This document shows positions 35,070 to 47,109 of a stretch of 64,000 bases of DNA, in pieces. The DNA lies in NCBI GenBank assembly GCA_914767715.1, contig OU612070.1, positions 24,540,025-24,604,024 of the forward strand. Direction: 5' to 3'. The position numbers were made by a program, and so were the translations under genes. Position 1 is the first letter of the stretch; every line of letters begins with the position of its first letter. The notes below the pieces were generated by a model. It did no database searches. It was not told the DNA's origin and saw only the letters and a list, made by a program, of their open reading frames with translations. This stretch comes from Membranipora membranacea (lineage: Eukaryota > Bryozoa > Gymnolaemata > Cheilostomatida > Membraniporidae).

Positions 35070-35437
35070 CCTTTTGCTATAGATTTAGGAGGAATGCCAT
35101 GTAAGGTGGTGTGAGCATCATTCCTCTATGAATCTCCTATCTCACCTTCACAGCTTGTTCTCTAGGATCAATTTAGGGGAAAATAGAAAAAGCATGAAAA
35201 GTGAGTTCGATCAATAATATAAAAAGCCCCAGGGTAACTGAATTATTCATTGTTGTCAGGCATTTCATATTTGTATTTACGAGAATTCACCCGCCCAAGG
35301 ATTAGGACATCTGACTCGAAGTGTTGAATGAACATTACTGGTTGGTGATCAGCCAACGTGTTGACTATGATATGATTGGCTGTTGGGCAGGAAAGAGAGC
35401 CAATGACAGGTCACAGAAAGGTTTCAGGAAAGTTTTG
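35070..35437 (-). promoter_or_regulatory. 5' flank of copy C, duplicated at 36545-37930
   Basis: Includes the shortened conserved block (35227-35260) about 172-205 bases from the ATG, with TTTTTATATTATTG next to it as a TATA-like element. The whole segment has a second copy about 1.5 kb upstream. Confidence 0.5.
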
Positions 35438-35439
35438 TA

Positions 35440-35565
35440 AGCAAAACCATATCAGCTCATGTGCTATGGTATCATAGGCTTTTTCAAGGTCCACAAACAC
35501 CATATGAAGAGCTTTGTTGAACTCGCCATGTTTCTCCAGAAGAATTTTAAGACAGAACATGGGCA
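35440..35565 (-). mobile_element. Short LINE reverse-transcriptase fragment
   Basis: The minus-strand reading KALHMVFVDLEKAYDTIAHEL is the motif A region of an RTE-type reverse transcriptase, including its catalytic aspartate. Only about 40 codons are recognisable, with no further motifs nearby. Confidence 0.75.
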
Positions 35566-36544
35566 CCTTAATATGATCATTATATTTGAATTTTTCAACA
35601 TGACGCACTGGGATGTGATTTGGGTAGAGTGCAATCAAAGAGTAAATATATGTTTGGTGGAATGGAGGAACGACCGGCTTAATCTAGGGATTTGTTCAGT
35701 TTGTCAGCAGTATTGTAGCTGTAACTGTACAAATGTGTTACAAAGTTCTCAATTCGATGTACCTGCTCTATTTGTGAAAGATGCGCATAATATTATTAGA
35801 AATGCCGTGATCATGAATGCCACAAAACTCCAGGGTTGTGGATGACATACACTTAGGTTGTCGATTGAGTTTTTGATTGTTGGCCGATTGGGGTTGTCAT
35901 TAAAAGTGCAAATTGAAATGGCTGTCCTTTCCATACACACCTTTTAGGTAGGCAGCCTGAGTTTCGGTGTCCTATTATGTTGCGGACCTGCCCCCACAAA
36001 TATTCGCAGTGATTACAGCCATAGAATATAGCGCAACGAACATCTATGTGGAGGCATACAGCCAAATAGTAATCTCCACCTGCTTGGTGGATAGCATATC
36101 ATGGTATAATAATAAAGTAGAAGAGTTTAGATTACTAGCCACAGTCCTTGGCGGAATGTAAATCAGGTGTTGGATGCCCGTACACTTTGGAAGGCTGGAT
36201 GTTTAGAATATTCATCTGCTCTATGGATGATTATGATGATGATGATATATATATAAATAAGGGCTCCTTCTTGCTTTTTTAGTGCGAACTTACCAATTAT
36301 AATACCCCTAGTCAAGGTCACATTGTATATAGCTTGTGAAGGTGAAATTTAATAATGCAGTGGGTGTAAGTAGTAACAAATAGGTACGTAACGGAACAGT
36401 TAAACCACCAAGTATTAGTGTGTAAATATCTGGCTTCACCGGTGTTAGAACTCTGCCAGGCTGCTGAAGCTCAATACTGAAGATATTCCCAACCAAGGCT
36501 TATATGGATCAGGGCTGGGGATCGGCGTTGTCAATAGAGCAATA
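35566..36544. other. Unassigned spacer
   Basis: No gene recognised. The region separates the two copies of the copy C promoter, so it arrived with or after that duplication. A gat trinucleotide run lies at 36231-36248. Confidence 0.35.
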
Positions 36545-36787
36545 ATTTTTTTAACTTTTGGTTATAGATTTAGGAGGAACGCCGTGTAAGGTGGTGTGAG
36601 TATCATTCCTCAAAGAATCTCCTGTCTCACCTTCACAGCTTGTTCACTAGGATCACTTTGGGAGATCATAGAAAGAGCATGAAAAGCGAGGAACATACTC
36701 GGTACTGAATCTCGGGTTTGTTATCTGGGTTTGACTTGTTTGAAGTGCCAATTAGACGGGACTACTAGCAATGCAAATGGTAATAGC

Positions 36788-36852
36788 TGGTCAGAATATT
36801 GCTTTCACCCAGACTCGAACCAGTCGATCAGCAGTCCACGCTCATACCCACT
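36788..36852 (-). repeat. tRNA-derived SINE head
   Basis: On the minus strand tggcatagtgggtatgag is a good A box, and ggttcgagtctg 30 bases on is a good B box. Stems are imperfect, so this is a SINE relic and not a tRNA gene. Confidence 0.6.
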
Positions 36853-37503
36853 ATGCCACGGATTCTATATGACGCACTGGGAATAAAGAATATGATACCA
36901 TCAAAAGATTGTTATTAGTCATACTTTTGCTGCAATTATTAAACAGCTAACAACACTACATGAAACTTTCTTTAGGCATCTATAATTCAATAAATACTTG
37001 ACAGAATTTGATGAAACTTGGACTCAACATAGTTCCTTATTTCTAGATGATAAGTTACAAACTGAATCAAATGTACTATAAGCTGATTTCACTAGTGATA
37101 ATGAATGAATATACACCATTCTTTTATATTGTGATATCTGAAGAATTTTTTGTCTCGGTCTCGTCCCAAATTCTTGCTGTCTCGGTCACGTTCCGTCTTG
37201 CCAAAATCTGACAATTTGCCATCACTAATTGTTTGTTACATTTTATTATTATCATGTATGTTTTACCGTTCTTTATACTGATGGTCAGGATTTAGACCAG
37301 CGAATATTTTTAGACTATGCTTGCAAGTTGCAATAATCAAAATCACTCACCGGTATGTAAAGAAAGTAAGTAATGAATAAAATTTACAAGCATATTCGCA
37401 ATATCCATCAAATGCTGGCATGGTGACAAACCATAAACCTAGTGAGGTGTCATTACGATGATCTCAATTTCGTATAGGGTCTACCTATTTAGTTGTACCG
37501 CTT

Positions 37504-37592
37504 TATCACGCAAACCCGACCCGGTGCCGACCCGGTGCCAACCCGGTGCCGACCCGGTGCCGACCCGGTGCCGACCCGGTGCCGACCCGGTA
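37504..37592. repeat. 11-bp tandem repeat gacccggtgcc
   Basis: About seven units, GC-rich against an AT-rich background, next to the hAT-like terminus. Confidence 0.92.
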
Positions 37593-37930
37593 TCGGTTTT
37601 TTCATCAAGTTCCATACCCGACCGGGCGTCAAAATTTCCGACCCGTTCCACCCCTACACTAAATAATATGAAAACCCCCAGGGTGACTAAATTATTCATT
37701 GTTGTCCGACATTTTGTATTTGTATTTATGAGAATTCACCAGCCCAAGGATGAGGACAGCTGCCTCGAAGTGATTTGTGAACATTACTGGCTGGTGATCA
37801 GCCAACGTGTTGACTATGATATGATTGGCTGTTGGGCAGGAGAGAGAGCAAATGACAGGTCACAGAAAGGTTTCAGGAAAGTTCAATCCCGTCATGCGAT
37901 TGGCTCTTTCCCAGCTACTAGCCAATCATA

Positions 37931-38268
37931 GCCAACACATGAGCCTGCCGGCGTTAGGGCGTGTAATAAATCAGTGAAGAACTTTCTCAAATTGTCAGGA
38001 AATCACGTTTAGGAAATAATTGTGAACATTTCAAATGAGAAATTGAGGAACAAGATGTTGTCAGCCAATCTGAGAAAATAAAAAATAAATTAATTTATAT
38101 AATACATAATTTTGCTATATTTTGTATCAAAAGGTATTAATTGCTTAACATTTCATAATTCAATAGATGTCAGCTCCTTTTATTCTTAAACACATCCTAG
38201 TTGTGAGCTCGATCTGTAGCTTATAATTTGCTGTCCCCTAAAGACTTCTGAAGGACCACAGCGATAAT
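37931..38268. other. Spacer, nothing recognised
   Basis: AT-rich with no recognisable gene. Confidence 0.35.
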
Positions 38269-38707
38269 AGTCTGGCAGCTAGTTCTGCAGTAATTATGCA
38301 ATATTTTCACATTTAGAAAATTCAGAGCACTTCTGGGTAAAAATCATGTATATTGTTAGAAATTGCCCTCCCTTCTCATCTATGAGCTTTGATGTATCAT
38401 GGGGCCTAATGCTGTGCCAACATGATAAGCTACCACTTCAAAATTCTTTTAATTACCATTGTTTTCCACATACAAGGTCAAAATAAATATAGTTCCAGTG
38501 TCAGGATACACTTTTCAACAGTAGATAATTTTATTTATGAATTTATTCAGTTCTCTCAAGAGGATAGAAGTCAAAGTTTATTTGGCCGGTACAGCACTAG
38601 GCCCATAAATACCTGGTACCTCACATTTATAAATTTTACCCAGAAGTGCTCTGAATTTTCTAAGTGTGAAAATATTGCCTAACTACTGCAAAACTAGATG
38701 CCAGACT
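38269..38707. mobile_element. MITE with 70- to 80-bp terminal inverted repeats
   Basis: Left repeat 38269-38342 begins agtctggcagctagtt and runs through gcaatattttcaca to cagagcacttctggg. The right repeat 38638-38707 is its complement ending gatgccagact. About 290 bases lie between, without coding capacity. No clear target duplication was identified. Confidence 0.85.
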
Positions 38708-38954
38708 TAAGCATGGACAGTAATACAAAACCAATCTTTTAATTGGTCTGGAAACAGGTATACAATAGATCAACCCTGCTGGGAGTCTCCATTCAAGCTT
38801 TGAGCGTTGTATTTTTTGTGTTGATACATATCCTGTGAACAATCATATTGAGTTATTAGCATTCATTGCTGTCGCGCACACATGTGTGCTGATTGAATTC
38901 TGAAAAGCACAAAACTAATATTATGAGGCTGAAATCACTGCATTGTCACATAAT

Positions 38955-39121
38955 GGGCAAATAATTTGCTCTAACTGATTTTCAAAATCAGGGTATGAAA
39001 TTAGTTATCTTCGTAATTATCTACATAGTTCCGGCTTACTAGTTGACACTTATGACGTCATCTCCTAGTACGTTAATTTCATACTCTGATTTTAAAGATT
39101 AGTTTGTGAAATTATTTGCCC
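38955..39121. mobile_element. Short MITE with 48-bp terminal inverted repeats
   Basis: gggcaaataatttgctctaa through atcagggtatgaaatta (38955-39003) is mirrored by taatttcatactctgatttt through aaattatttgccc (39073-39121). Confidence 0.8.
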
Positions 39122-39703
39122 ATGAGGTAATAATCCTGAGATTAAAGCCTCGAATAGTTATCTTGGAACTATACTGAATTCAATGAGCACAAAATTGCAT
39201 GAATGGCAGCAGTGGTTTAAGGCTTGTTTTCTGTCTACCCGATCAGCATTGTTGAGAAAAAAAAAGATATCAGTTGCACTTTTTGAAGCCTCAACAAAAA
39301 TGAGGATTTTAGTAATCATAGAGGGAATTTTATTGAAAACACTAAAAGAATGATTTATTATGGTTTGTTCGGAAATTATTGGACACGCAAAGGTTTGAAA
39401 TACAGAGATTACAGGTAATACAGTTATCACGATAAACAAAGTACTATTAAGTGAAACAGTTTGAAGCATGAAGAATTAGAGCAGCAGTATACAATCAGTG
39501 TGACATATTTATAAATAACGTCCTAGCAGGAAAACTCAAAACAAAAAAGTGATTCAGAATCATAATCACAGTAATAATTGGTCTAGAAAAGAAATTAGAA
39601 TGTTGTATGAAACTCCACGTGACTGTACAACCATAAAACACTCTGTCATCCTGAGTAGCTCAAACGTTGATATGTATCACATTGTATTGCAATGTTGAAG
39701 TAC

Positions 39704-41816
39704 TCAGAATTTTGTGAGGCCATGAACATCTACCTCCTTGACACAAATACGAGTCTCATACGGTGCAATTGTCTTTGTCAGCTGCAGTCTTAGAGCAAAA
39801 CCTGAAAATAAAAGATCAGTCATCTCAGTAGGGATCAAATCCTCTCTCAGGGACATGCCAGATCAATTTTAATACAGTGTATCTGAACATGGAATTGCTC
39901 TTCCTTGAGCAGCCAGCCACTTAGAATTAGAGCAATCTGAAATGCAGGCAATGTATTTCAAAGTAGATATAGGGGGCTGGAAATATCAGGAAGGGCTTCT
40001 TGGCTACTTTTTATTTGTACTACTCTGAAATTATCAACATCGATATCACCTATAGTTTAACCAGCCGTGAGTTTCTTTGGTGAGTCCTGATTAAAACCCC
40101 TTGATTTACCATTTGAGCTTCCTGCTGAGGAAACAATCATCTCATAAAATTATGAGATGCAAACAAATTTCTTTGCCAACAACGATGCTAGATACTTTCT
40201 AGTCAGCTTAGCACCAAAGTGTGTTTCTATTAGCGCTGCATCTGTATCGATGTTAACATTTTAAATATATTATCAAGGCTTGCCTCCCCTCAAGACAGAT
40301 GAGATTACTTAAGATAACCTTTAGCTCACCTTCAGTGACTGTAACAGAAGGGATGTTCAGAAGTTCCGTCCCTCCGAGACAAGGATAGTACTTGCTTTGT
40401 GCTGTGGGCAGGATATCATCTTCAAAATTACACTCAACGAATTCACCATTCTCCAGTCTGATTGTCATGTTAACATCGTGGAATCGATTGTCATAGACTG
40501 TATATACAAATCAGTACGGAATGTGATCTTTAGACTAAGCATTCAATTGTGAAAGACTTGAGACCTTGGACCGGAATATAAACATTATTATCCAGTTCAT
40601 TGAACATACATACCATACGGCTTGGGCTTGACCTGGTACTAATTTGTTCCCTGTTATTCACAGAATACAGCTACTTTTCTTTAGTTTCTTGCCTTGATTG
40701 ATATTACAATAATGTCTCACATAATACTAAGGAAGCGTCATTGGTGACAAGCCTGATCTCAAACATACCCTCTGCGCCTGTAGTCCACATATTGTATACA
40801 GTAACTCCCGTGATCAGGACACTCTCAGGAAACTCAACCATCCAGAAAACTTCTGTGGGCTCACTGCTGATCGCTGTACAGGCAAGTGAGCTACCATAGA
40901 CCGGTTCTATATCTCCATTTATAGCCATCGAAGGAGGATGGTCTGCTGAGTGCCAACCTAGCTGAGTGGCAGTGGAGCCTGGTTCTAAAAGTGTAATCAG
41001 TAACATACAAACTCATTCAAGTATGTGAAGTTTTTCTATCAGCGATGGGAAATTTGCTAGTTTGTAACTTCATATCAGAAACTTAAAAAAAATTCTCATT
41101 TCATTTTCAGATCAAATTCAAACATTTTGCTGACTCACTTCTAGCTTGTCCAGTTTCATTCTCATAGACATTTGCCAGCAGCACTGCAGCGCTCTTCATG
41201 AAGACTTTATCTGTAGTAATCAGATTCTCAATAAGTACAACATCAGTGTTACCAGATGTGTAACATGTGGAAGTGGTGGTACTGTACATAACAGTAAGAC
41301 ATGTTCTATTTATAGAACAATAAGTCAGACAGTGACTTAATGATCGGAAGTTTCTAGAGTTACTGTCTGGACTGTACATTGTTGAGTAAGCCGTAGAGTT
41401 GAGCTTATCATCGCCTGCAAATAAATGTCAAGAGTCAATGAATTTTCTTAATCGGCACGAATTCTCGAATTTTGGAATTCCCAAATACACATTGACCAAA
41501 GCATTTTATGGCAAATAGCACTTCTGATATTGGGCAAGATTCTTTTTAATTGTTTTTCAAAATAGTTTTGCATGTTAAAATCTTACATATCCACAACTGA
41601 AACTAGATGCCTGACTAAAAGATTCTTGGTTCTGTCTTTAGTCTTTAAGTTAATTTGCTTTTCTCAGATCAAATGTAAGGTGAGCCTTTAATTCCAAAAT
41701 TTCATTTAACTTCCTGCTCAACAAATACAACAACACTCACCACAAAAAGTTTCAGCTTTTAGAGCAAACACCATAGCAAACAGGAAATAGACCAACAGGT
41801 TTGACGACGAGTCCAT
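39704..41816 (-). CDS. PAN plus F-type-lectin-like secreted protein, paralogue D (intact)
   Basis: Five exons in phase 1: signal peptide 41741-41816 (MDSSSNLLVYFLFAMVFALKA, cleavage likely before ETFC), PAN/apple-like 41139-41414, lectin domain 40769-40984, 40330-40497 and 39704-39801; 277 residues joined. All donors fit consensus (GTGAGT, GTGAGT, GTATGT, GTGAGC). The PAN exon has cysteines in HCLTYC, NRTC and STCYTS. The lectin domain shows AINGD, LACT, FWMVEFPESVLITGVTVYN, GEFVECNFEDD, YYPCLGG and KEVDVHGL. F-type lectins bind fucose through a histidine and an R-x-D pair; here the residue after VYN is M-W, and the usual histidine is not seen, so sugar binding may differ or be lost. Lectin exon 1 may also start 6 bases later at a second AG. 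Extracellular recognition role is inferred. Confidence 0.85.
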
Positions 41817-42818
41817 TTTCTACCGTACTAGCTTCTGATAACAGACTCCAGAGGAAAAGAATGTTCTATTGGGCCTGTTGAGTCCTATAAGTCTCACCTA
41901 CCTTATTACCGTTAAAAATTCAACCATTTAATCAATTTAACCAACGGACTGAATAGATGGATCATGATTCCATTAACTGGTACAAAATTTATCCCAGAGG
42001 TAGTACATTATTTAATGTTGTTAGGCACATCAGGCACTAGTATATATGTAGTCCAGTCTTACAACATGACAGAATCGCTCGTTGCAGATTTCAAGGGAAC
42101 AGATGTACTGAAGTTAATAATTAAAATTCTACAGATAGAGATTACAACATGAAAAAATCTCATAGCATTGGTATAACAAGCTACAAGTCTCAGCTCAAAT
42201 GCACAAAAATTGAACTTAACTGCTGCGTCATGTTGCTCAAAATGTTAAACTTCGAAAAAATACCAGAAATCCTTTGAAACACAAAGATGCAATACAGCAA
42301 TTCAGTGTACACAATCTCTGTGCGTTTAAAAACTCTAAGAAACAGGAAGAAGAAGGTCAAGTTGCAGCGGGTTCGAAAATGTTTGCACCAAAGACCTGCC
42401 AACATTGCAACAAAAATAACACTTAATAACCCCACCCCCATGAACCCAACTACTAATCCCAGAAGAGGAGAGAGAAATAGACATCCTCACAATTAGCCGA
42501 CAACAGCTTATCCTGATCACAGACGGTCTGGAGGACTGAGGGATCGTGTATTAGTGTGGAGTGCTTGATTCCCATGAGTCTCTCTTACCCACTGCCCTGA
42601 TGATTTGATTGAATGGTCCTCAGGACCGGAATACGCAGTGCATGAAAACTGATTATATTAACTCACACAGAAACTCAGTCTCTGAGTTAGTAAATTATTC
42701 ATTGCTCAAGTTGGTCTAGTTGTAGCAGGTTGTAACATGCAAATGTTAGAATGCATATTATTCATAATATGCACATTACTGCTAACATTGCACCAAAAAG
42801 AACACTTAATAACACCAC
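41817..42818. other. 5' flank of copy D
   Basis: Contains the conserved promoter block and a locally duplicated segment: 42340-42720 (with caacagcttatcctga and ggtctggaggact) recurs as 42740-42818 plus 47271-47440, now split by the Gypsy insertion. Confidence 0.55.
41991..42027 (-). promoter_or_regulatory. Conserved proximal promoter block, copy D
   Basis: Located 175-211 bases upstream of the copy D ATG. Reads on the minus strand CCTAACAACATTAAATAATG then TACTACCTCTGGGATAAA. Confidence 0.5.
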
Positions 42819-42979
42819 TGAAGATTATATGTAGGTTAACTCACCAGATGCTGCAGATATTGATGAGTGTGTATGAGCTGATTCAGTAGATTGCCATGGC
42901 CATGGTCTGATGTACATCCGGATGCAATGATATAGTCTCAAAGATAATAATATAATAATGTTTTATAGCCTCAAGGTCA
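42819..42979 (-). repeat. 3' LTR of the Gypsy element
   Basis: 161 bp, nearly identical to 47110-47270. The outer flank caccac compared with acaacc on the far side gives at best an imperfect 5-base target duplication. Confidence 0.88.
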
Positions 42980-43169
42980 ACCTCCCGTTGCTCCTTTTGA
43001 GATGTGTGTATGTAGCTTGAGTGTCGGTAGATATGTAGACATCTGAGTATTGATTGAGTGATAGGGTTGTGATTGCTGTATAAATGATTGTCTATGTACA
43101 AGGCCGTCCTGTCCCGATTCTTTTGGGAGAATGTGTCTCAGGGTGAGACCTCCCACTGAGCTGTATGTC

Positions 43170-44340
43170 CTAGTGCACGTAATCGGTCAAGTAAGAGGGT
43201 TCTCTTACTGACCGTCCAGACCTGGTCTTCTTCGGCGTTCTCGGCAGCTGCATTGGTGCCTGCTGCTTGCTCTCCTGATCTACATGAGGTTCTATAGAAG
43301 ACCGAGCTGATCTCTGTGTTCTGGTGGTCTTTGCCTGATCATATTCCTGTTGCTGCTCGGAGTTTGCCGGTACTGCTTGCATAGCTGTTCGATTTCTTCG
43401 TACAACATTGCCGGCATCGTTTTCAATGAGATAAGAGCGATCAGAGAGAGGTTCCAATACTCTAGCTGGTGTCCATTTCCTGGCTCGATCATTTACCGTC
43501 TGTAGTAGCACTGGTTGTCCATGCACTAATGGGCTCAGGTCTTTGCTACGTTTGTTGTACGATGTTGCCATCCGTCTTTGTCTGTGCTCTCGTGCCTGAG
43601 CTGTCTCCTCTTCAGAGTGTTCTATTGGTATGTCGCTCTTGCTTGGTTGAGGTACCAATGTTCGTATTTTCCTTGAATACAGTCGCTCACATGGGCTCTT
43701 AAAATCCCGGTTCGGGGATGCCCGCCATTCCATCAGCGCTCTCCATGGATCACCTGATGATTTAAACATGTGCTTGACTGTCTTCACAGCTGCTTCTGCT
43801 TTCCCATTGCTGCGTGGATGTATGGGCGATGAAGTTGTGTGGTTTATTTGCCATTCTTCTGCAAATCTTTTAAACTCGTAGCTGGTATAGTATGGAGCAT
43901 TATCACTCTGCAGCCAGATAGGCACTCCATGTCTTGCAAAGACTGATTTGCATGCTTCAATTACCGTATTTGCTGATTTATCACCCAGCTTGAGAACCTC
44001 TATGAAGTCAGACATGTAGTCCGCTATGATCAGACGCGGTTTTCCTTGATGGTACATTATGTCAGTGCCAACTTTAGCAAACGCTGTCTTTGAGAAGTCA
44101 TGCAGTCTGATGGTTTCTTTCTGATTCTTTGGCTTGTCCAGTAGACATGGCTGACACTCATCTGCTGTTTTCTGAAGGTCATCGACCATCCCTGGCCAAT
44201 ACAGGATGTCTCAAGCTCTCCCTTTAGCATGGTCTCTGCTGATTGATGTGCCTGATGCAATGCCTCACACACCTCTCTCACCATGTTAATTGGTACTACC
44301 AATCTCGCTCCTCAATATATCAATCCGTCCTTAACTGCTA
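43170..44340 (-). pseudogene. Integrase region of the Gypsy element
   Basis: 43170-44189 is open for 339 codons. The core includes the catalytic aspartates in KVGTDIM and LQSDNAPYY and the glutamate in RSNGKAEAAV, plus the distal part of the zinc-binding region (ECQPC). The upstream half of the zinc-binding region (HQAHQS, 44210-44300) is in another frame, joined by a one-base shift near 44205, and a TGA at 44312-44314 lies just before it. The C-terminal segment is basic and rich in proline and arginine. Integrases insert the cDNA copy into host DNA. Confidence 0.88.
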
Positions 44341-44428
44341 ATTCTTCCTGCAACGTCCAGTAGTTTTGGATCTCATGGGGACATCTGTCTCTTCTGTTGG
44401 GCCATCCCCCTGTGATATTCTTTATTAG

Positions 44429-44932
44429 CTATTGGTATAATGAGTCATCAGAGCTCACTTCTTTCATTTTCTTGAGTCTCATATCAGACATGTCCGTATA
44501 TTCTGTTGGATCAGACTCATCCAGGCCCATAAGAAAAACCTCAGACTTAGTGTCCTGATAGCCTGTTGTATCTCCAGTCTTTTTAGCTGCTCTTGAGAGC
44601 ATGTCAGCTACCACTTGTTCATGACCAGGTCGGTACTCAAGATCCATGCCATATCTCTGCAGTGACAGTAGCATCTTTTGTAATCTCAGTGGTGACTTTT
44701 CCATTTCCTCCTTCAATATGGTCTCCAGAGGCCTGTGGTCCGACAGCACCGTCAGGTCCCTTTTTCCATATATGTACTGGTCAAACTTGTTGCATGCAAA
44801 TACGACCGTTAGACACTCCAATTCCAATGGATGATACTTCTCTTCTGTCTCAGTCAGAGTTCTTGATGCAAAGCACACCGGTCTACCTTCCTGCATTAAT
44901 ACCGCTCCCAATCCTTTGACGATGGCATCTCA
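44429..44932 (-). pseudogene. RNase H region of the Gypsy element
   Basis: Recognised by GAVLMQEGRPVCFASRTL, the ELECLTVVFACNKFDQYIYG core and the DHRPLETIL and MLSRAA motifs. It is in the same frame as the reverse transcriptase but separated from it by one TGA at 44930-44932, a few codons before the first motif. A TAG at 44429-44431 ends it before the integrase. Confidence 0.88.
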
Positions 44933-46759
44933 TTCAATCACCGCTGGCTTTGTAGGGTCATAATATCTTAACAGAGTATCTTCACTGATCGCTTCTATGA
45001 TCTGATTCCATGTCTTCTGCTCAGTGATATAAAACTGGAATTCTGCTGATTCCTTGTCTATGTCCCTTAGGATCTCAGCCTTCTCTGAGAGGTTTGGTAT
45101 AAACTTGGCTAAATAGTTTACTGTCCCAAGAAACCTCTTAACTTCCTGTTTGTCTCTTGGGTATGGTATGTCTTGTAGGCCCTGTATCTTTGCTGGATCA
45201 GGCTTGATCCTGTCTGTCATGAGCACATGTCCCATGTATTTGATCTCCGACAAATGAAGTTTCATCTTATCTCTGTTTATTTTGACTCTTTTATCCTTGA
45301 GACGCTCCAACAGTCTGATCAGCTTGGCATCATGGTCTATTCGAGCTTCTTCAGTGGTTTCTCCAACACAGTATATCAGTATATCGTCGGCAATCACTTC
45401 TGTGCCTTCCAACCCAGTCAGCACAATGTGTAGTCTCCGCTGATACTCCTCTGGTGCAGAGCTCAAACCAAAGGGAAGACGATTCCAACAATAACGTCCT
45501 AGAGGAGTCCAGAAGGTGGTTAGTTTTCTTGACTTCTCTGCCAATTTAACCTGCAAGAATCCATCTTTAGCGTCCAATAGGGAAAAGCACTTCGCCTTTG
45601 TTAGTTTCGGCAAAACATCTTCTAACATTGGTATTGGATAGTGATTGCGTATAATAGCCTTGTTCAGATCCTTTGGGTCAAGACATGGTCTTATCTTCCC
45701 ATTTGGCTTCCTAAATGCCACCAGCGGAGATATCAAGTCTGTGGGATCATCGACTCTCGTTATGATCTCAGCCTTCTCAAGTTCCTTGATCTTGGATATG
45801 ATGTCAGCCTTCAGCATGACAGGTGTCCTGCGGGGTCTGTGTTGCACTGGATTCACCGATTTGTCTATCAGTATTTCATATTCTCCGGGCATCTCACCTA
45901 GTCCGGTGAAAACTTCATCATACTGGTCAAGTATCCATGCCTTATCTATCTTCTGTCGGACTGCTTTGACCTCTGCTGCTGTTTTGATGAAGCCCAATTG
46001 GAGACATGTCTCAAGTCCTATGATAGGGCTTTGTCTGGATTTGGGATCTACTACCTCAAATTCAATGGGTTCTGTCAGCTCCTCAAATAGTAACAAGATC
46101 TTTCCTTGACTCCTCATCTCAGAACCCTCATAAGTAACCAGAGTGACACCACTGGGCTTCATCTCAGGCTTCCCTACTCTCAAATAGTCTGCCTTCGTAA
46201 TGATGTTGCGAGCTGCAGCTGTATCCAACTGACATTGCATCATGCGTCCAGTGTCTCGTATTCTCAGATCAGTAAGTAGCTTTCTGCCATCTTTACGAAC
46301 TGTGATTGCTAGGAGATCATCATAACCAGATCCATGCTCCTCATTCAGTGCCATGCATCCAGCTCCAGACTTGGTGTCTTTCACTTTCTTATGGCATTTC
46401 TTCTCAAAGTGGTTCATCCTCTCACAGTAAGTGCATTTCTTGCCCCATGCTGGACAATTCGAAGCTCCCTTTTTGTGATTGCGGCCACAATAATTGCACT
46501 CTTGAGACTCGGCTTTGTTTCCTGTATCATCTTGATAGCTCGGTTTGCTGTTTGTTGCCGACGGTCCTCTGACATGCAGCTTGTTAACCCCTTCTATCAA
46601 CTCCTTTCCAACTTCTTTCATGTGTTCAGAGGCTTCTGAGAATTCTCTGCCTACCTTAATTGCTGTGGTCAGATTCAATCCTCCTTCTATTGCCTTCATA
46701 AGAAGCTTATCTCTTAACTTCTTGTCATCCACTCCTTCCACAAATGCATGACATGTCAA
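44930..46759 (-). pseudogene. Gag C-terminus, protease and reverse transcriptase of the Gypsy element
   Basis: A 609-codon frame. Residues 1-85 are the Gag C-terminal part, 88-122 the two CCHC knuckles, about 165-245 an aspartic protease whose active site reads LDTAAARNI in place of the common DTGA form, and 300-490 the reverse transcriptase with LDPKDLNKAI, SLLDAKDGFLQV, RLPFGLSSAPEEYQ and the catalytic VIADDILIY. The thumb region with KYMGHVL follows. The N-terminal half of Gag (46842-47100) is in another frame because of a shift at the C7 run 46835-46841, which might also be a sequencing error. Confidence 0.9.
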
Positions 46760-47109
46760 ATCATCTGTAAGATCATCAAATCCACATTTTCTCGCCTGTG
46801 TCCTCAGCTTGATCTCATACTCTTCAATGGGGAGCCCCCCCTTGCCTCATGCACAAGAGCCTGTGCCTTGATATGAAAACCTCATCCTGTGGGTGACAAA
46901 ACTTGTCAAATTCTTCTAGTACTCTATCAAATTTCAGCTTATCACCTCCTGTAGGCTTGAAGTTCTCATAAATATCATTTCCCCTTTCACCAATGACTCT
47001 CAGCAGGATGCTCACCTTCACTTTATCACCAGCCTCTGTCTTCTCAATTGCTTCTAGGAATTGTTCAAACTCCCTCTTAAACCTCCTTCATCCCTCTGAC
47101 ACATTACCA

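Larger units (their letters stand above)
36690..37657. mobile_element. Insertion in the orphan promoter, one hAT-like end
   Basis: The right end, read on the minus strand, starts TAGGGGTGGAACGGGTCGG, very like hAT termini (CAGGGGTGG). Just inside is a run of about six 11-base units gacccggtgcc (37510-37590). The left end lacks a clear matching terminus, so either it is truncated or the insert is composite. A tRNA-like segment (36790-36850) lies inside. Confidence 0.5.
36545..37930 (-). repeat. Second copy of the copy C promoter, split by an insertion
   Basis: Bases 36545-36690 match 35078-35200 (tatagatttaggagga onward), and 37655-37930 match 35212-35437 (gggtnactnaattattcattgttgtc onward, ending ggtttcaggaaagtt). 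The two halves are contiguous in the first copy but here are 965 bases apart. No signal peptide exon accompanies this copy, so it is an orphan promoter. Confidence 0.8.

Noticed and set aside
37458-37931. 157-codon open frame with TRCQPGADPVP repeats
   Set aside because: It is created by the 11-base GC-rich repeat in an insertion and continues into duplicated noncoding promoter sequence.
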